Origin: Nymphaea colorata
Taxonomy: Eukaryota > Streptophyta > Magnoliopsida > Nymphaeales > Nymphaeaceae
NCBI RefSeq assembly: GCF_008831285.2
Contig: NW_022204508.1
Coordinates: 558,001-622,000, forward strand
Length of the DNA stretch: 64,000 nt
Direction: 5' to 3'
The notes under the pieces are model-generated. The model saw only the letters and a list, made by a program, of their open reading frames with translations, was not told where the DNA came from and searched no databases. A program made the translations under genes and the position numbers. Shown piece by piece: positions 22,098 to 33,189 of the stretch; within the stretch, counting starts at the first letter, position 1, and each line of letters opens with the position of its first letter.

Positions 22098-24936
22098 AGG
22101 ATGGGTAACCTTTCCCCAAGATGGTCTCTGAGTTCCTGCGGCAGATGGAGTGCTGGACAAAAGTAAATTACCAACTTTTCAAGCTTCGAGAGGCAGGCGA
22201 TCTGTTCGTTCGCATCCGTGGGACATATTTTTGCTACTGCATCATTTTCATTTTGGTGGGTAGTAATGTCTACCAGAGACTACAGCTTGGGGAAGTATTG
22301 AAGCTCTAGGTATCTCAGTTTTGGGAGGCATTGCCAGTGGCCTCCCAAGCTGATGTCCTCATAGAAATAGTTTAGGCACAATGTCTCCAGATGGGATAGA
22401 CCCCACAACCATTGAGATACCCTTTCCCAATTAGACCTCATCAACATTTGTGTCGTTCAAAACAGAGACTTGAGGGAGGGTAGAAATGTTGATACCTCTG
22501 ATGGCAATGGCGATGGCTGTAGTACTGCTGAGTCTGGATCCAACCTTAACTCAATGGGGTTAGGCAGTTGCTCAAGGAATTTCAATCCCAATCTTGCACT
22601 TAGGCAACAACACACTGACAGACTTTGGAGCTGAGTCACTTGACCGTCATGCCCGGCCAGCTCCAATAGAGCATCAAGCAAGCCTTCTGTCTGCATCTTT
22701 GGACAATTCAAAAAATTTGCCTCTCTTAACCTTGGCATAGAAGTCAATGTTGTTTCCCCTAATCCATCTGCTGGCCACCCTTCCCAGTTGAGCAAACCAT
22801 CCACCATCAACTCCTCAAGTAAAGGAAAGTTAACAAGAGCCTTCAAGCTATTAGGTCCGTACACCTTCAACGACTTGAGAGCAGGCATGTGATGAGGTAA
22901 TTGCTCTAGGCTGCAACATTCCTCCATCTTCAACGACTCCAAGGCAGGCATGCTAGCTATTTCACATAGTGCTGGGCAATTGATGACATTTAGTACTTTC
23001 AACGGGGTAATGCTTATTAGTTTTTCTCAAAAATGGCATCTTTCTGGCTTTAGTGAATGTAGCTTGGTATACTCAGTATTCAAATGCCAAGCTGGCATCT
23101 TTCCCTTATTGGAGGTTCCAATGCCTCCACCGCACCACTCTGTTCAGAAGCCCCACCCTGTTCAGAAGTACCACTCTGTTCAGAAACACCTCCAGTAGAA
23201 TTCCAAACTAATTATGCCATGCTTCTCCTTAAGCAATTGTGCATTTCTTGCACAATCAATTGCTTTTCTTGTCCCCTCCAACCCTTGAGTCCCCTTTGTC
23301 ATCCGTAAATTGGTAAGCTTCCCCAAGCCTTCCACTATAAATTTCAATTCTGATGTCCATTTCAGCCCAAGATATTTTACAAGTGAAAGATATTCAATGG
23401 CCTTTGGCAGCTCATCCATTTCGCATCCCCTCAATGACAACACCCTCAACCACTTGAAATTGGTCAAGTGTTCAATATAAACCTGCAAGTAAGAATTGGA
23501 AACAGCCAACAATGTGCACACCTTATTTGCTGTTTCCAAGGTATTATGCTTGTGTGCCTCTGCATCATGTACAGCAAGTAGAGGCATTGCCATATTCCCT
23601 TCCACCTATATATAAGGCAAGGTCATGCAAAATGTGACGCAATTTGAAGTTCTTCAAATCAATTTCTTCAATCAAACACTGCCTTGTCAAATCTTCATTT
23701 TATTGGGTTGCTGTCGCTTCAACATCTATGCCTTCCTCAATCAATCCGTGTGCCACCCATTGCATGGCCAATATCTCCCTTTCAATCTCATAATCCTTTG
23801 GATAAATGCAGCAATACACAAAACAACTCTTCAAATAATATGGCAAGTCATCGTAGCTCAGCATGAGACTAGAAAATACCGCCACCCATTTCAGTGGACG
23901 ATGATGAGGCTTCAGGAGTCTTCCAGTCCTCTCTACTCATTTTCTTGGTGCGCATCATGGACCCCACCATCTTAATCACAAGTGGCAACCCACCACACTT
24001 CTTTACTATTCCCTCTCCAACAAATCTGATCTTATGCATCACCGAATCTTCTTCTGTTTGGCCTTCTCTTAAAACCTCCTTCACAAACGAGTACCAACTT
24101 TGGTGGAAACTAAATTCTTGAAATTCATGCATATAAAAAGCACCCATCCCCTCCGACACATATTTCTTTCTACTGGTAATCAAAATTTTTCTCCAGATTG
24201 CACCCGCCATCAATGTTCCCCCTATCTCTTTGTCCCACCATTTTACTTCCCATACATCACCTAGGACCAACAAATTTTTTTCCTTTGAGAGCTCGTTCAG
24301 TAATTGTGTGCATAAGTCAGTCAAGGAACAATTACTGTTTTCTGCAGAACTCTTGCACACTTCCCTTAGCATCTGCCGCACCAAATCCTTATGGTTTGGC
24401 CTTTCCGAAACATAAACCCACCACCTGCGTTCCATGAACTGTTGTTCAACTTCATCAAATACCATGTTTGCAAGAGTCATCATTTTACCGATCACTCCCT
24501 TTCCAACAATGGAGATAACAGAAGCACCACCCTTCTCAGTCTTACTACAAAAGTCATTCGAGGAGAGCATTTCTACTAACACCTTTTTATCATTCTCCCT
24601 GCCTATGGGCAGTTGTATACCTATGTGATCAGTTGCCTCTTTGGGGTTGACATGTTCACATTGAATAGGGTCCTTACCACACCCTTTTGGTGTTGTTTTG
24701 AGCCTATCCACCATGTCCCAATCTTTCTTTATTTTATCAAGCCTTTCATTGATTTTCTTCATTTTGTTACCAAGTTGTAACGAAAAGAAACATCTTTGTA
24801 ATAGGAAGAGAGCGCTGTAAAGACCATCTCCGTACCTGATCCCTCTTGCTGGCCTCAATTTTGCTTCAATATCCTTCGATGATGTCCTCGGCATCATAAA
24901 CAACATCCTTGAGCTCAAACTCTAGTTCAATGACTC
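22098..24936 (-). pseudogene. CC-NB-LRR pseudogene D (inverted, older copy)
   Basis: A diverged relative of NLR-A on the opposite strand. It starts inside the coiled coil (ELKDVVYDAEDIIEGY, then a stop, about 24,860), so the 5' part is missing. NB-ARC is open from about 24,760 to 23,870: QLPIGRENDKKVLVEML, a P-loop altered to GKGVIGKMMTLA (one residue inserted, the Thr after the Lys replaced), kinase-2 LLVLGDVW (first Asp lost), RNBS-B ILITSRKK and an intact GLPL (KCGGLPLVIK). After a frameshift near 23,875 comes RNBS-D CFVYCCIYPKDY. LRRs follow in pieces (23,605-23,180; 23,002-22,457) and end near 22,100 with CPALHLPQELRDHLG. A hexapeptide repeat is inserted before EALEPP (see 23,136-23,192). 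Confidence 0.88.
23136..23192 (-). repeat. 18-bp tandem repeat coding SEQ-G-G units in NLR-D
   Basis: Three 18-19-bp units (core ctgttcagaag on the plus strand) encode SEQSGT, SEQGGA and SEQSGA on the minus strand, directly before VEALEPP. NLR-A has a single SEERG at this place. The expansion lies in the linker between two LRR blocks, in a frame different from that of the preceding ORF. Confidence 0.75.
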
Positions 24937-25992
24937 CTCATCCTCCTCTCCCCAACCCAACTTTCTCTTTTTGCTTCTTTTTTTCTTTTTTTTTTGAGGT
25001 AGGGGAGGTGATTGCCCAATGCACTGCATGTGTCAGAAGCTGGAGCATTCGAAACTTGTCACAAATATTTTTGTTTCTTTACCATTGCCAAGTTCAGCCA
25101 CTCATTTTTGATCTTTTGCATTCATTTTTTCATTATGAAATGTCAAAGGTGGTGGTTGGATGCTTCAGTTATTTGGAGGTTGGCCTGATCATTCTCCACT
25201 ATATATTTCTGCTTAGCTTCGTGTTAATGGGTGAGTATTTGTTCAGAAGAATTCATCTATCTGGATTGGTGCAACATCTCATATCAGTTTATTTGTTTCT
25301 CTTCAAATCATAACATAATCATTCATATGACAATTTGTTAAAACTGTAATAACTAATTATTGATTTTTTGTATTTTGTTGTAGTAAGAATTCTCTAGAAG
25401 CAACCACATGTATGTATTCACATCTATTTTGAAGTAATGAATTTGAACGCATAATCACTACTCTGAAAAAGTTAGTTGATATGAAAAAGGAAAAAAGTGA
25501 CACTTTAATTAAAAAAATTGAATGGGCTTTATATTTAAGAAATGACTTTTGATTGGATTCGAATTCGGCTTCAGTTTTAACTAAATATCCCATCATATTC
25601 CGATTCAGGTTTCCTTTCGAATTCAATTTCAAATGAATTATCATATACCCAATTTATACGTTTGAATATCTGTACATTCATAACATATCGTAATGTGGTT
25701 TTGGCTCTTGTATTTTAAAGTTGGATTCAGGTGTGGATGTAAATCTAAAATCAAGTTTGAATTGTGAATTTAAATCAAATTTGAATGTGGATACGGCAAG
25801 GATTTTTCTTCCTTCATATTTAAATCCAAATTCGAATTGGAATTATGAATATCTGATAAATTTGAGATGGTAACATGTGATTTATTTGAATCTAATCCTT
25901 TAACAATCATGTGTTACTGCAATTTTTTTTTTCTTTTTCTCATTAACAAATTGTTTTGTCTTTGGTACTAAACCACATCAAGAAAGCTGTGC
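24937..25992. other. Spacer upstream of NLR-D up to the gap
   Basis: No NLR homology continues here. A T-rich run (24,970-25,000) and a degenerate gattcgaattcgg tract (25,540-25,880) are the only structure. The open frame at 24,909-25,313 is hydrophobic and matches nothing I recognise. Confidence 0.5.
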
Positions 25993-26092
25993 NNNNNNNN
26001 NNNNNNNNNNNNNNNNNNNNNNNNNNNNNNNNNNNNNNNNNNNNNNNNNNNNNNNNNNNNNNNNNNNNNNNNNNNNNNNNNNNNNNNNNNNN
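25993..26092. other. Assembly gap (100 N)
   Basis: Exactly one hundred N, the usual placeholder for a gap of unknown length. It separates duplication copy A and NLR-D from everything to the right, including copy B. Order and distance across this point rest on scaffolding, not on contiguous sequence. Confidence 0.99.
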
Positions 26093-27784
26093 AAGTCATA
26101 TTATGACAAAAACTTGACCACCTTGCTTATTTTGACGCAGAAGCACAAAATTTTCAACATGGACATAAAACCTGAACTTTCAAAATGATTCCATTGGATA
26201 TTTCTCAAAATCAAACCGATTTTCAAATCCAAAAATCTACTCAAACAAATTTTCATAACCTTGAATAAAATTCAAAAAAAAAATCGAAATTCCAATTTTT
26301 CCAATCAGAAAATTCTCCTAAGACTAGACTGTTCTCTCAATTTCCAATTTTCTAATCTCATTTCAAGATCAAAACCAACCAATCAAATCAAATCTCTCAA
26401 AATACCAAAACTAGATCCAAATATCAAAACCTTAAAACCAAAGATGTTTTCAAAAAATTCTGAATTGGTCGAGTTCCAACCATTCTGAACCCAAAATTTC
26501 AATCTCAAAGATCCAATTCTCAAAAATTTCAGCTAGACTTGAACTATTCAATCCAATTTTTCCAAATTCAATTTCGCTTCTAAACAGAATTCTGGTCCAA
26601 GGCTTCCAAGAATTTTCAAGTCACATTTCAAACCCTAAAATTCCAAACTGTCTTTAAATTCTAAAGTCTAGTCAAACTTTCAATTTCAATTCCAAGATCC
26701 TAGTTTCAAGAACAAAGCTTCAAATTTACCCAATCCCCAATTTGATTCAAAATCCAATATTCTGATTCTCAATTTCCATTTCTAAATTGCAATTTTTGGG
26801 ATCAACTCAAGGCTCAATTGCTAAAAATCAATGATTAATTAAAAAATTACTTTTCAAGGATGAACTCCCAATCTTCAAAATTTTGAAGTACAGAAATATT
26901 TTCAATCAAATCCAAGTCTTTGCTTGAAATGAACTTTAAAAATCTGAATTCCAATCCTCACACATGGTGCAGAAAAACAAACAACTTGTCAAGCTTGAGA
27001 AAATTCAGATCTCGTATCGATTACCCCCATTAATGGTGGCAAGGGAGGTTCCCTTTCTCTTAAAATCTATTTTCAAGAAAAACTTAATTTTTCCTGCTTC
27101 ACTTGCAAACTTCCCAACCCACGCCATGATAAGTGGGGTGCGAACAATCAGCTCATAGGCGTGTTCAACCAAATTTTTGTTGTTTAAAAAGGTCACATTT
27201 TTAAACATATTTTTAAGAAGTAAAATTATGGTTTTTTTTTACTCATGAAGCTTTTATGCATCGTGATCTCATGAATTTGTATGCTAATTTTGAATTTGTT
27301 TTTATACATTGGGATTGGAAAGAACGGCGGAAGAGCATAGCTGCTTTCATCCATCGGCTCAATCCGCTTTGGTTTCATCCAATTTTAATAATCAATCAAC
27401 ATATACTCAGCAGGTCGGAGAAAAAAATCGATTGCAACAAGGGAAAGAACACCAAATCCGATTGCAATCACAAAAGCCATTGATAGGAGTGAAGAAATAC
27501 AGAAGTGGAAATTTATGAAAGAAATAAAAAAAATTATTCCAAAAATTTCACACAAGGATCAAATCAACGAAGAAGACCGCAAAGAAATGAAGAGTCTCAA
27601 GATGATTGGAGAAGGCAATAAAGGAGGGAAGCCAAAAAAACAAAAAAAATCCATAACTCTCTTCCTTGTCTGGAACTCGACACAAGGTAGCACCATTGCC
27701 CACCACAAGGAAATCAGATTTTGTTTTCCTATGGTTTTTTTTTAGGTTTTTGGGAGATCAGATGGAGTAACTTGTGATTTCAGG
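26093..27784. other. AT-rich low-complexity spacer
   Basis: Dense with aattccaattttc/caaaatttcaaatc words on one strand (26,093-26,960), a strand-asymmetric C+A+T composition. No conserved protein is visible. The open frame at 27,515-27,745 is lysine-rich and unrecognised. The final tttcagg before 27,785 could be a splice acceptor. Confidence 0.5.
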
Positions 27785-27902
27785 ATGGGAACAAAGATGA
27801 AGGTCTCTGGGAGCGACGGAGCTGGGAAGAGAGCTGCTAAGAAAGGGAAAGGGAAGGACCCTAACAAGCCCAGGCAAATGCCTAGCTCCTTCTTCATCTT
27901 TT
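27785..27902 (+). CDS. Orphan exon of an HMG-box (HMGB-like) protein
   Basis: From ATG 27,785 the frame gives a basic N-terminus (KRAAKKGKGK), then KDPNKPRQMPSSFFIF. This matches the start of the plant HMG box (KDPNKPKRPPSAFFVF) with a few substitutions. A good donor, gtgagt, begins at 27,903. Plant HMGB genes commonly have an intron at this point of the box. An acceptor-like tttcag immediately precedes the ATG. HMGB proteins bend DNA in chromatin. I find no following exon (EEFRK-type) before 31 kb, so this is either the 5' end of a gene with long introns or, more likely, a captured or pseudogene exon. KPRQMP replaces the usual KPKRPP, which favours decay. Confidence 0.5.
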
Positions 27903-29740
27903 GTGAGTTTTTTTTCACCTTTTTGTTTTTTTCTATCAACCTTCAGCTGTGTGCTTTCCTGAGTTCCACATCAAGGTGGAGCATCATCTTTATGTGTCAA
28001 TTTCCTAATGCCTCTGACTAAATCATTGGGGAAACTAGAAAAATTGGGAAAAGAGAAGAAAGGTGTTTGCATCCCAAAATTTTCATTGGTTTTGGAGTGC
28101 TCCAGAAAAATAAGGTTTTGTTTTGAAATAAGAAAGAAAGGGACTCGCCCATCGGTACGAGGATCAACCATTCCCGGCGCCTTTACCGGGGGTAATCAAC
28201 CCAAGGCTATGTTTATCATTGGTGCATTTCGTTTTAACTTAAACATCTTTTTTATTCTATATGCGGTTTAGAAAAATATTGAAAGTTTGATGTTTCAAAC
28301 TTTTAAAAAGACTCTTGAAGAGTTGCTTGAGAATGTGAAATATTTTGGGGAACACTAAAATTGAAAATATCCTTTGGAAAGTTTGAGAAATCATTTTGAA
28401 GTCATTTTAGTGTTCTCTTAAGACTTTAAGTAGGTTTGAGATTTTGTTCTAATTCAGTTACCACCCAGTTAGAGCTTCATCTCATCTTGCTTAAGTTCTT
28501 TGGAGTGGTGTTTGTGATCATAAGTGATATTGAGTGAAGGTGAAGGCATGGATACATTCATCCTATATGATTGAAGAATGTAAAACATTCTTACCACAAC
28601 ATTCATCTAAATTCATTCCTACCACAACATACATCTAAGATTTTTGTTTTTATAATTATCGTATGTAAGAAGGAAAAGTTTTTTTTTGAAAGGAGATTGG
28701 ATTGTAGACCATCAAGCATGATTCCAATATTGGGTCATTACTTGGTTTGTGGTCTTAATGAAGTCGGTAAATAAAAAAAATCATGAGAGGAGAATGTTAA
28801 AAAGAATACAAGAGATAAAACACTCTAATGAAAAGAAAGAGAGAGAGATAGAGAAAGACATGCACATATGTGTACATACCGTCACATATACACATATATA
28901 AAAGCTTAAGAGAAAAAGATGTATTGATTTGGAAAAGGAAAAGAAAAATATACATACGTATATATGGGAATGTATAGGAAATTCTGTAAGGGAAGATATT
29001 TGTCTTGAAAAGAGGAATAAAATGTTTGAAAGAGAGGAAATAGAGCACATATGCATACACATTCATGCACATATGAAAATTTGTAAAATGGAAAATGAAA
29101 GCATAGAGAGAGAAAGATGGGAGATCATTATGCGCACATGGATATATATAATATGTATATACATGTGTGCCTTCACAAGTTTAGAAATCAAGGAATAACT
29201 TAAAATTACCAACTTCAAGTTTAATGTGAGCCGAGGAGAGCTTGGACTCATGCAAGAGTCTAAGCTAAGTCGCTAAGGCCGCATTAGAAGGTTTCTTTTA
29301 AAAATGTTTTAGAAAATATGATTTATATAAATATGGAATGTTATTATTTGGTTTGTCACAAGGGATATTTTTCTTCCACCGGTGGGTATGGAAGAAAATC
29401 AAGCAATATAACGAGGCACTCATTAGGGTACCTAATTGGATGATTAGAAAGGAAACTAGCACAAAATGACATACAAATGCACATTAACATGTATATTTTT
29501 GTGAGGGTTTTCCTCGGGTTGGACAAGTCCCAACCTCAAAAGTTGATATGAAGATAAAAATAAAAAACCCCTAACCACACTCTCATTCCACCATATGTTC
29601 ACATATAAAAGGGAAATCCAAGCAACTATGCGTGGATGATATATAGACAATATTCAAGGAAGGAAAGAGAGAGAGAGAGAGAGAGGATGATGGGAAGAGA
29701 AAGATTCAACTAGGAGAGAGGGCATAATGTAACTATAAAA
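27903..29740. other. AT-rich spacer
   Basis: Nothing coding is recognised. Positions 28,800-29,170 are rich in atatgtgtacatac/cacatat and gagagagaaag words, and the open frames there (runs of I, C, Y, M) follow from this composition. A short tract at 28,140-28,200 (ggatcaaccattcccggcgcc) is GC-rich and of unknown origin. Confidence 0.45.
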
Positions 29741-30200
29741 TGAAAGATCATCTCATCTTTTCATTCCCCTGGTACACTTGAGCATAGCCTCTTATCTCTA
29801 AGAAGAGATTGAGTGTTATCTCCTTTGGCTATGGAGAGACGAAGATGAGAAGAAAAGGAAGAAAGAAACACAATGCTACATTCAATAAAAGAGAAGACAT
29901 GATTCAATCATGAAATGAAAGATCATCTCATCTTTCTATGATCCTGTTGCACTTGAGCATAGCATCTTTTCTCTAAAAAGAGGTTGAGTGATATTTCTTT
30001 TTGTCATGAGATGAAGATGAGAAGAAAATGAAGAAAAAAAACAATGCTATATTCAATAAAAGAGAAAACATGATTCAATCATGAAATGAAAGATCATCTC
30101 ATCTTTCCATACTCTTGGTGCACTTGAGCATAGCCTCTTGTCTATAAAAAGAAGTTGAGTGCTATCTCTTTTGGTCATGGAGAGATGAAGATGAGAAGAA
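29741..30200. repeat. About 172-bp tandem repeat, 2.7 units
   Basis: Units begin at 29,741, 29,915 and 30,086 with atgaaagatcatctcatc. Each continues through cttgagcatagc, gagtg-tatct and gatgagaagaaa. Units are about 85-90% similar. There is no conserved reading frame. Confidence 0.85.
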
Positions 30201-30239
30201 AGAAAATAAGAGAGAAATCAGAGGGATGATGATTACATA

Positions 30240-31135
30240 CCTCTAATGAGAAATAACTTAAGAAAATGAACAACCATACTTGAAATTATCTTGGACTTAC
30301 CTTGAAATAATCTCCAAAATAATGAAGATGATGTCTCCAAGAGAGTTGTAGCTTGCTCCAAGTTGGAGAGAAAGAAGAGAAATGGAAAGAGGAAGAGGGA
30401 GAGAGAGAGCTAAGGGAAAAACTCTAAGTCTTTAAGTGAGAATACACTAGAGTTTTTCCAAGGGCTAACTCTTGCCCAAGAGGGGGGATGTGGGGGGTAT
30501 TTATAGAGGATTTTGGAGCCAAAACCCAAAATTCAAATTTTTTTAAAATTTTATAACATTTTCATAGGAATTTCAACTAATTTTGACCTATTTTCAATTT
30601 TTTTGTAAAAGAAATAGGATTGAAATAGGTGGGATTGGCCATTAGGCCTGCAAGAAAACATTTTCTGATGTGGGCAGGCTAATGCCCACTAAAAATGGTC
30701 AAAAATGCCCCATAAAGAGTGGTTTTTTTGTCAAAATGAGAGGGGAAAGGGGTTCGATCGCGCGTCCGCGCGATCGCACGGTTGCCAAAGCCGAGGTCCA
30801 ATTTTTTTTAATTTAAATTTAATAAAATAGTAAAATAAATAAATGTTGTTCATAAAATAAAATTATTGAAATGGTTTTTTTTTTGTTACAAATGCGTGGT
30901 CGACTCCATTTTGAGCGATTCCAAACTCGCTGCAAATCCAATTTTGGTTTAGTTGATTGTCGCCTCACTCAAGCGTGCAACTTGCGTTTAAAAACACATT
31001 TTCGTCCATGCACGCGCGACGCTCAAATTTTGTCGTTTCAAACGTGATTCGAATTTTGGATCTGAAATGCTCGATTTGGATCTGAACTTGGGTTTTGGAT
31101 CTTCAAAAATTTTGGAAAAATTTGAGGTGTTTACA
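30240..31135 (-). mobile_element. Probable LTR (minus strand) with promoter
   Basis: Read on the minus strand, the segment begins TGTAAACACC (31,126-31,135), a common plant LTR start. It has a TATA box (tataaata, 30,498-30,505) followed by a pyrimidine-rich leader and a donor-like gtaagt (30,295-30,300). No second LTR, primer-binding site or gag/pol was found, so it may be a solo LTR or one end of a non-autonomous element. The far boundary is uncertain. The 172-bp tandem repeat lies just downstream. Confidence 0.4.
30755..30776. repeat. Perfect CpG-rich inverted repeat
   Basis: The left arm cgatcgcgcg (30,755-30,764) and its exact reverse complement (30,767-30,776) are separated by two bases. 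Eight of its twenty arm bases belong to CG steps not expected in the surrounding AT-rich DNA. It lies inside the LTR-like region. Confidence 0.9.
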
Positions 31136-32059
31136 AAAGGGGAAGAGAAATGTCCAGGGAATAGAACATGGAGTACAGGTCGGTAGGAAGATCAAATGGA
31201 AGCTCTGAGGACTTGAGAGATTGAATGGAGTATTGCAAAGAGTACTTGCCCAAGTCAGCTTGGATCGTCCCTTTATTGCGAGTCAAAGCCCGCCGAGTTA
31301 GCTGGGATTGTCAACTAAGTACGTTTTCTATTTTATTGTGCATTGGTTAATACTGAAGTTTGTATTTTTTGAATTGTGAAATGTAGTATACTTTACTAAA
31401 TATACACACATACTCATATTACATGTCATTTATTTTTATTTGATGATAAAATCAAATATGAAGTCTCAACAGACTCACCTCTTTCATTTATTAACTATTG
31501 AAAACATGCACAATAAAAATTTATGATATAACCCAGCCAAGTTGCCGAGTCCACTCTCTGACCCCATAACCCAGTCTTCAACCGATCCGAATCTGAGCCA
31601 CGAGTTTACCAACTATGTGCTCTCCTTTAGTTCCTACTGAAGGTAAGAGAGAAGAAATTGGTTCTTTGCATAGAAAAGGAGCAATGAAAAGTTTGTTACT
31701 CCACCAGGTTGAATTGCTCTGCATAAACTGAGGAACAATGAAACAGTAAGCAAGATGTAAGCAGCCTCTTATGGGTATAGACCAACTTTTTATGAAACAA
31801 AACGAAGCAAAATCTCAAAACTAAGGATCTTAAATCAAACTAATATATGCATAATTAAGATCAAACTTCATACATTAGCAAAAAACTTGATCTAATTAAG
31901 ATTGGTGAGAAAGGTCCCATACTAAATCTATGGACCTCAAATCCTGAGGGTCTTCCCCCGTGTTCACTTGTTCGAAACTCGAGGCAGAGGATCACTGATT
32001 TTCCAACAAGTCCAAGCTGAACTCGTCTTGCCCGATTTTATGATCTCCAATCGCTGGTA
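31136..32059. other. Spacer without recognised genes
   Basis: I see no ORF of note and no strong repeat. Confidence 0.5.
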
Positions 32060-32198
32060 TTTAGACCTCAAAAAAAATTTACATGTAAATTTTTACAAAA
32101 ATTTCTGATATAAAAATTAAAAAAAATTATTTTTCTGTTGTTAAAAATTTTGAAACTATAATTCGGCTCCTAATGAAAAACTCCTGACTCTACCCCTG
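32060..32198. mobile_element. hAT-like MITE fragment
   Basis: It has the family interior (aatttacatgtaaattttt, aaaattttgaaactataattcgg) and a right end of ctgactctacccctg. The left terminal repeat is missing. Confidence 0.55.
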
Positions 32199-32481
32199 CT
32201 TGTATCTTCAACAGCAACAAAGAAATAAGGACAAGACAAATGAGAGACGAGAAAGACATGGTGATAAAGTTACATACAGACCACGCGCAGTGAGTACTTA
32301 AAAGGGCATAGTTGATTAAAAGTATGTACCATTGAATAATTTTACCCATTTAGATTTGTCTTTTATGTATAGTTTGATCCTCTGAAAACCTTTAACTGGT
32401 AACTTGTTTCCAGAAATTTTTTTCAAGGAATCACTGGAATGGGAACCGTTGTCCCCATTCTAGTTATGAGGCATGTGTGAT

Positions 32482-32646
32482 CAGGGGCCAAACTATAGTT
32501 TCAAAATTTTAACAGAGGCCAAATAGAAATTTTCAAATTTTTTATATATTAAACTAAAATTTTTTAGACTTTCATATAAATTTTTAAAGTTTTAAAATCT
32601 GAGGGGGGGCCAAGGCCCTGCCGGCTCCTCCTTCCCTCCGCCTCTG
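32482..32646. mobile_element. hAT-like MITE with 8-bp target duplication
   Basis: This 165-bp element has ends caggggc and gcctctg. It is flanked by a perfect 8-bp duplication tgtgtgat (32,474-32,481 and 32,647-32,654). Its interior is the reverse-complement orientation of the copy at 7,243. Confidence 0.85.
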
Positions 32647-32717
32647 TGTGTGATGGAATGTTATGAAGATTCTAGGATGAGTGTTCTCGTGCTTGATGAA
32701 AGGAAATGGGCTTGGTG

Positions 32718-32900
32718 CTGGGGCGGACCCTCACCCCAGCCCACCCCACCCCCAACCCCCACTCTTTGATTCAAAAATTCAAAATTTATATGTATATTTC
32801 CAAAATGTTAGTTTAACACAAGTGAAAATTTTGAAAATTGTTAAGATTTTGAAACCATAGTTTGGCTCTTGCAACAAAACATTCCTGGTTCCACCTCTAG
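32718..32900. mobile_element. hAT-like MITE, degraded
   Basis: Ends ctggggcggac and ggttccacctctag are mutated forms of the family termini. The interior has ttttgaaaccatagtttggctc. Flanking 8-mers (gcttggtg and gtttgata) agree at only about five positions, so it is an older insertion. Confidence 0.55.
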
Positions 32901-32954
32901 TTTGATATTAGTTAATATTTTCCCGCTCAGTAGAGACACACCAGGATACGTTGT

Positions 32955-33110
32955 TCCTTTTTGTAGTTTGGGAGGCCATGGCAAAGTTGAGAAACTGAGG
33001 TACTTGTGGCTTTCTTGTTCACCCAAGCTCAAGCCCTTGGTGGACGTCGTTCACCCATGAAATGTAGGAACAGATTGCCTACCTCTCAAAGTTTAAGAAA
33101 GGTTATTGGA
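32955..33110 (+). pseudogene. NLR LRR-tail fragment
   Basis: The translation LGGHGKVEKLRYLWLSCSPKLKPLVDVV, interrupted by a stop and then a frame reading gaacagattgcctacctctc, parallels the LGGHWQCLPKLRRLWLSKLPNLKSLVDV...ERITCLSK end of NLR-A. It is a short, isolated and clearly non-functional piece. Confidence 0.65.
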
Positions 33111-33189
33111 ACATAGACAAATTGATTTTCTACTTCAAAGATGATGTATTTGGAATTGTTACCATAACTGACGATGCCATTGTCAATTG

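Noticed and set aside
22457-24918. NLR-D as a functional gene with introns
   Set aside because: Frame changes are by single bases, the P-loop and kinase-2 are altered, and the 5' part of the coiled coil is missing. The breaks lack consistent splice sites.
28781-29198. Overlapping ORFs rich in I, C, Y, M and H on both strands
   Set aside because: They arise from tacatatgtg/gagagaa low-complexity text and have no conserved motif.
29741-30200. CRISPR-like array
   Set aside because: Units are long, adjoining tandem repeats without spacers, in a plant nuclear context.
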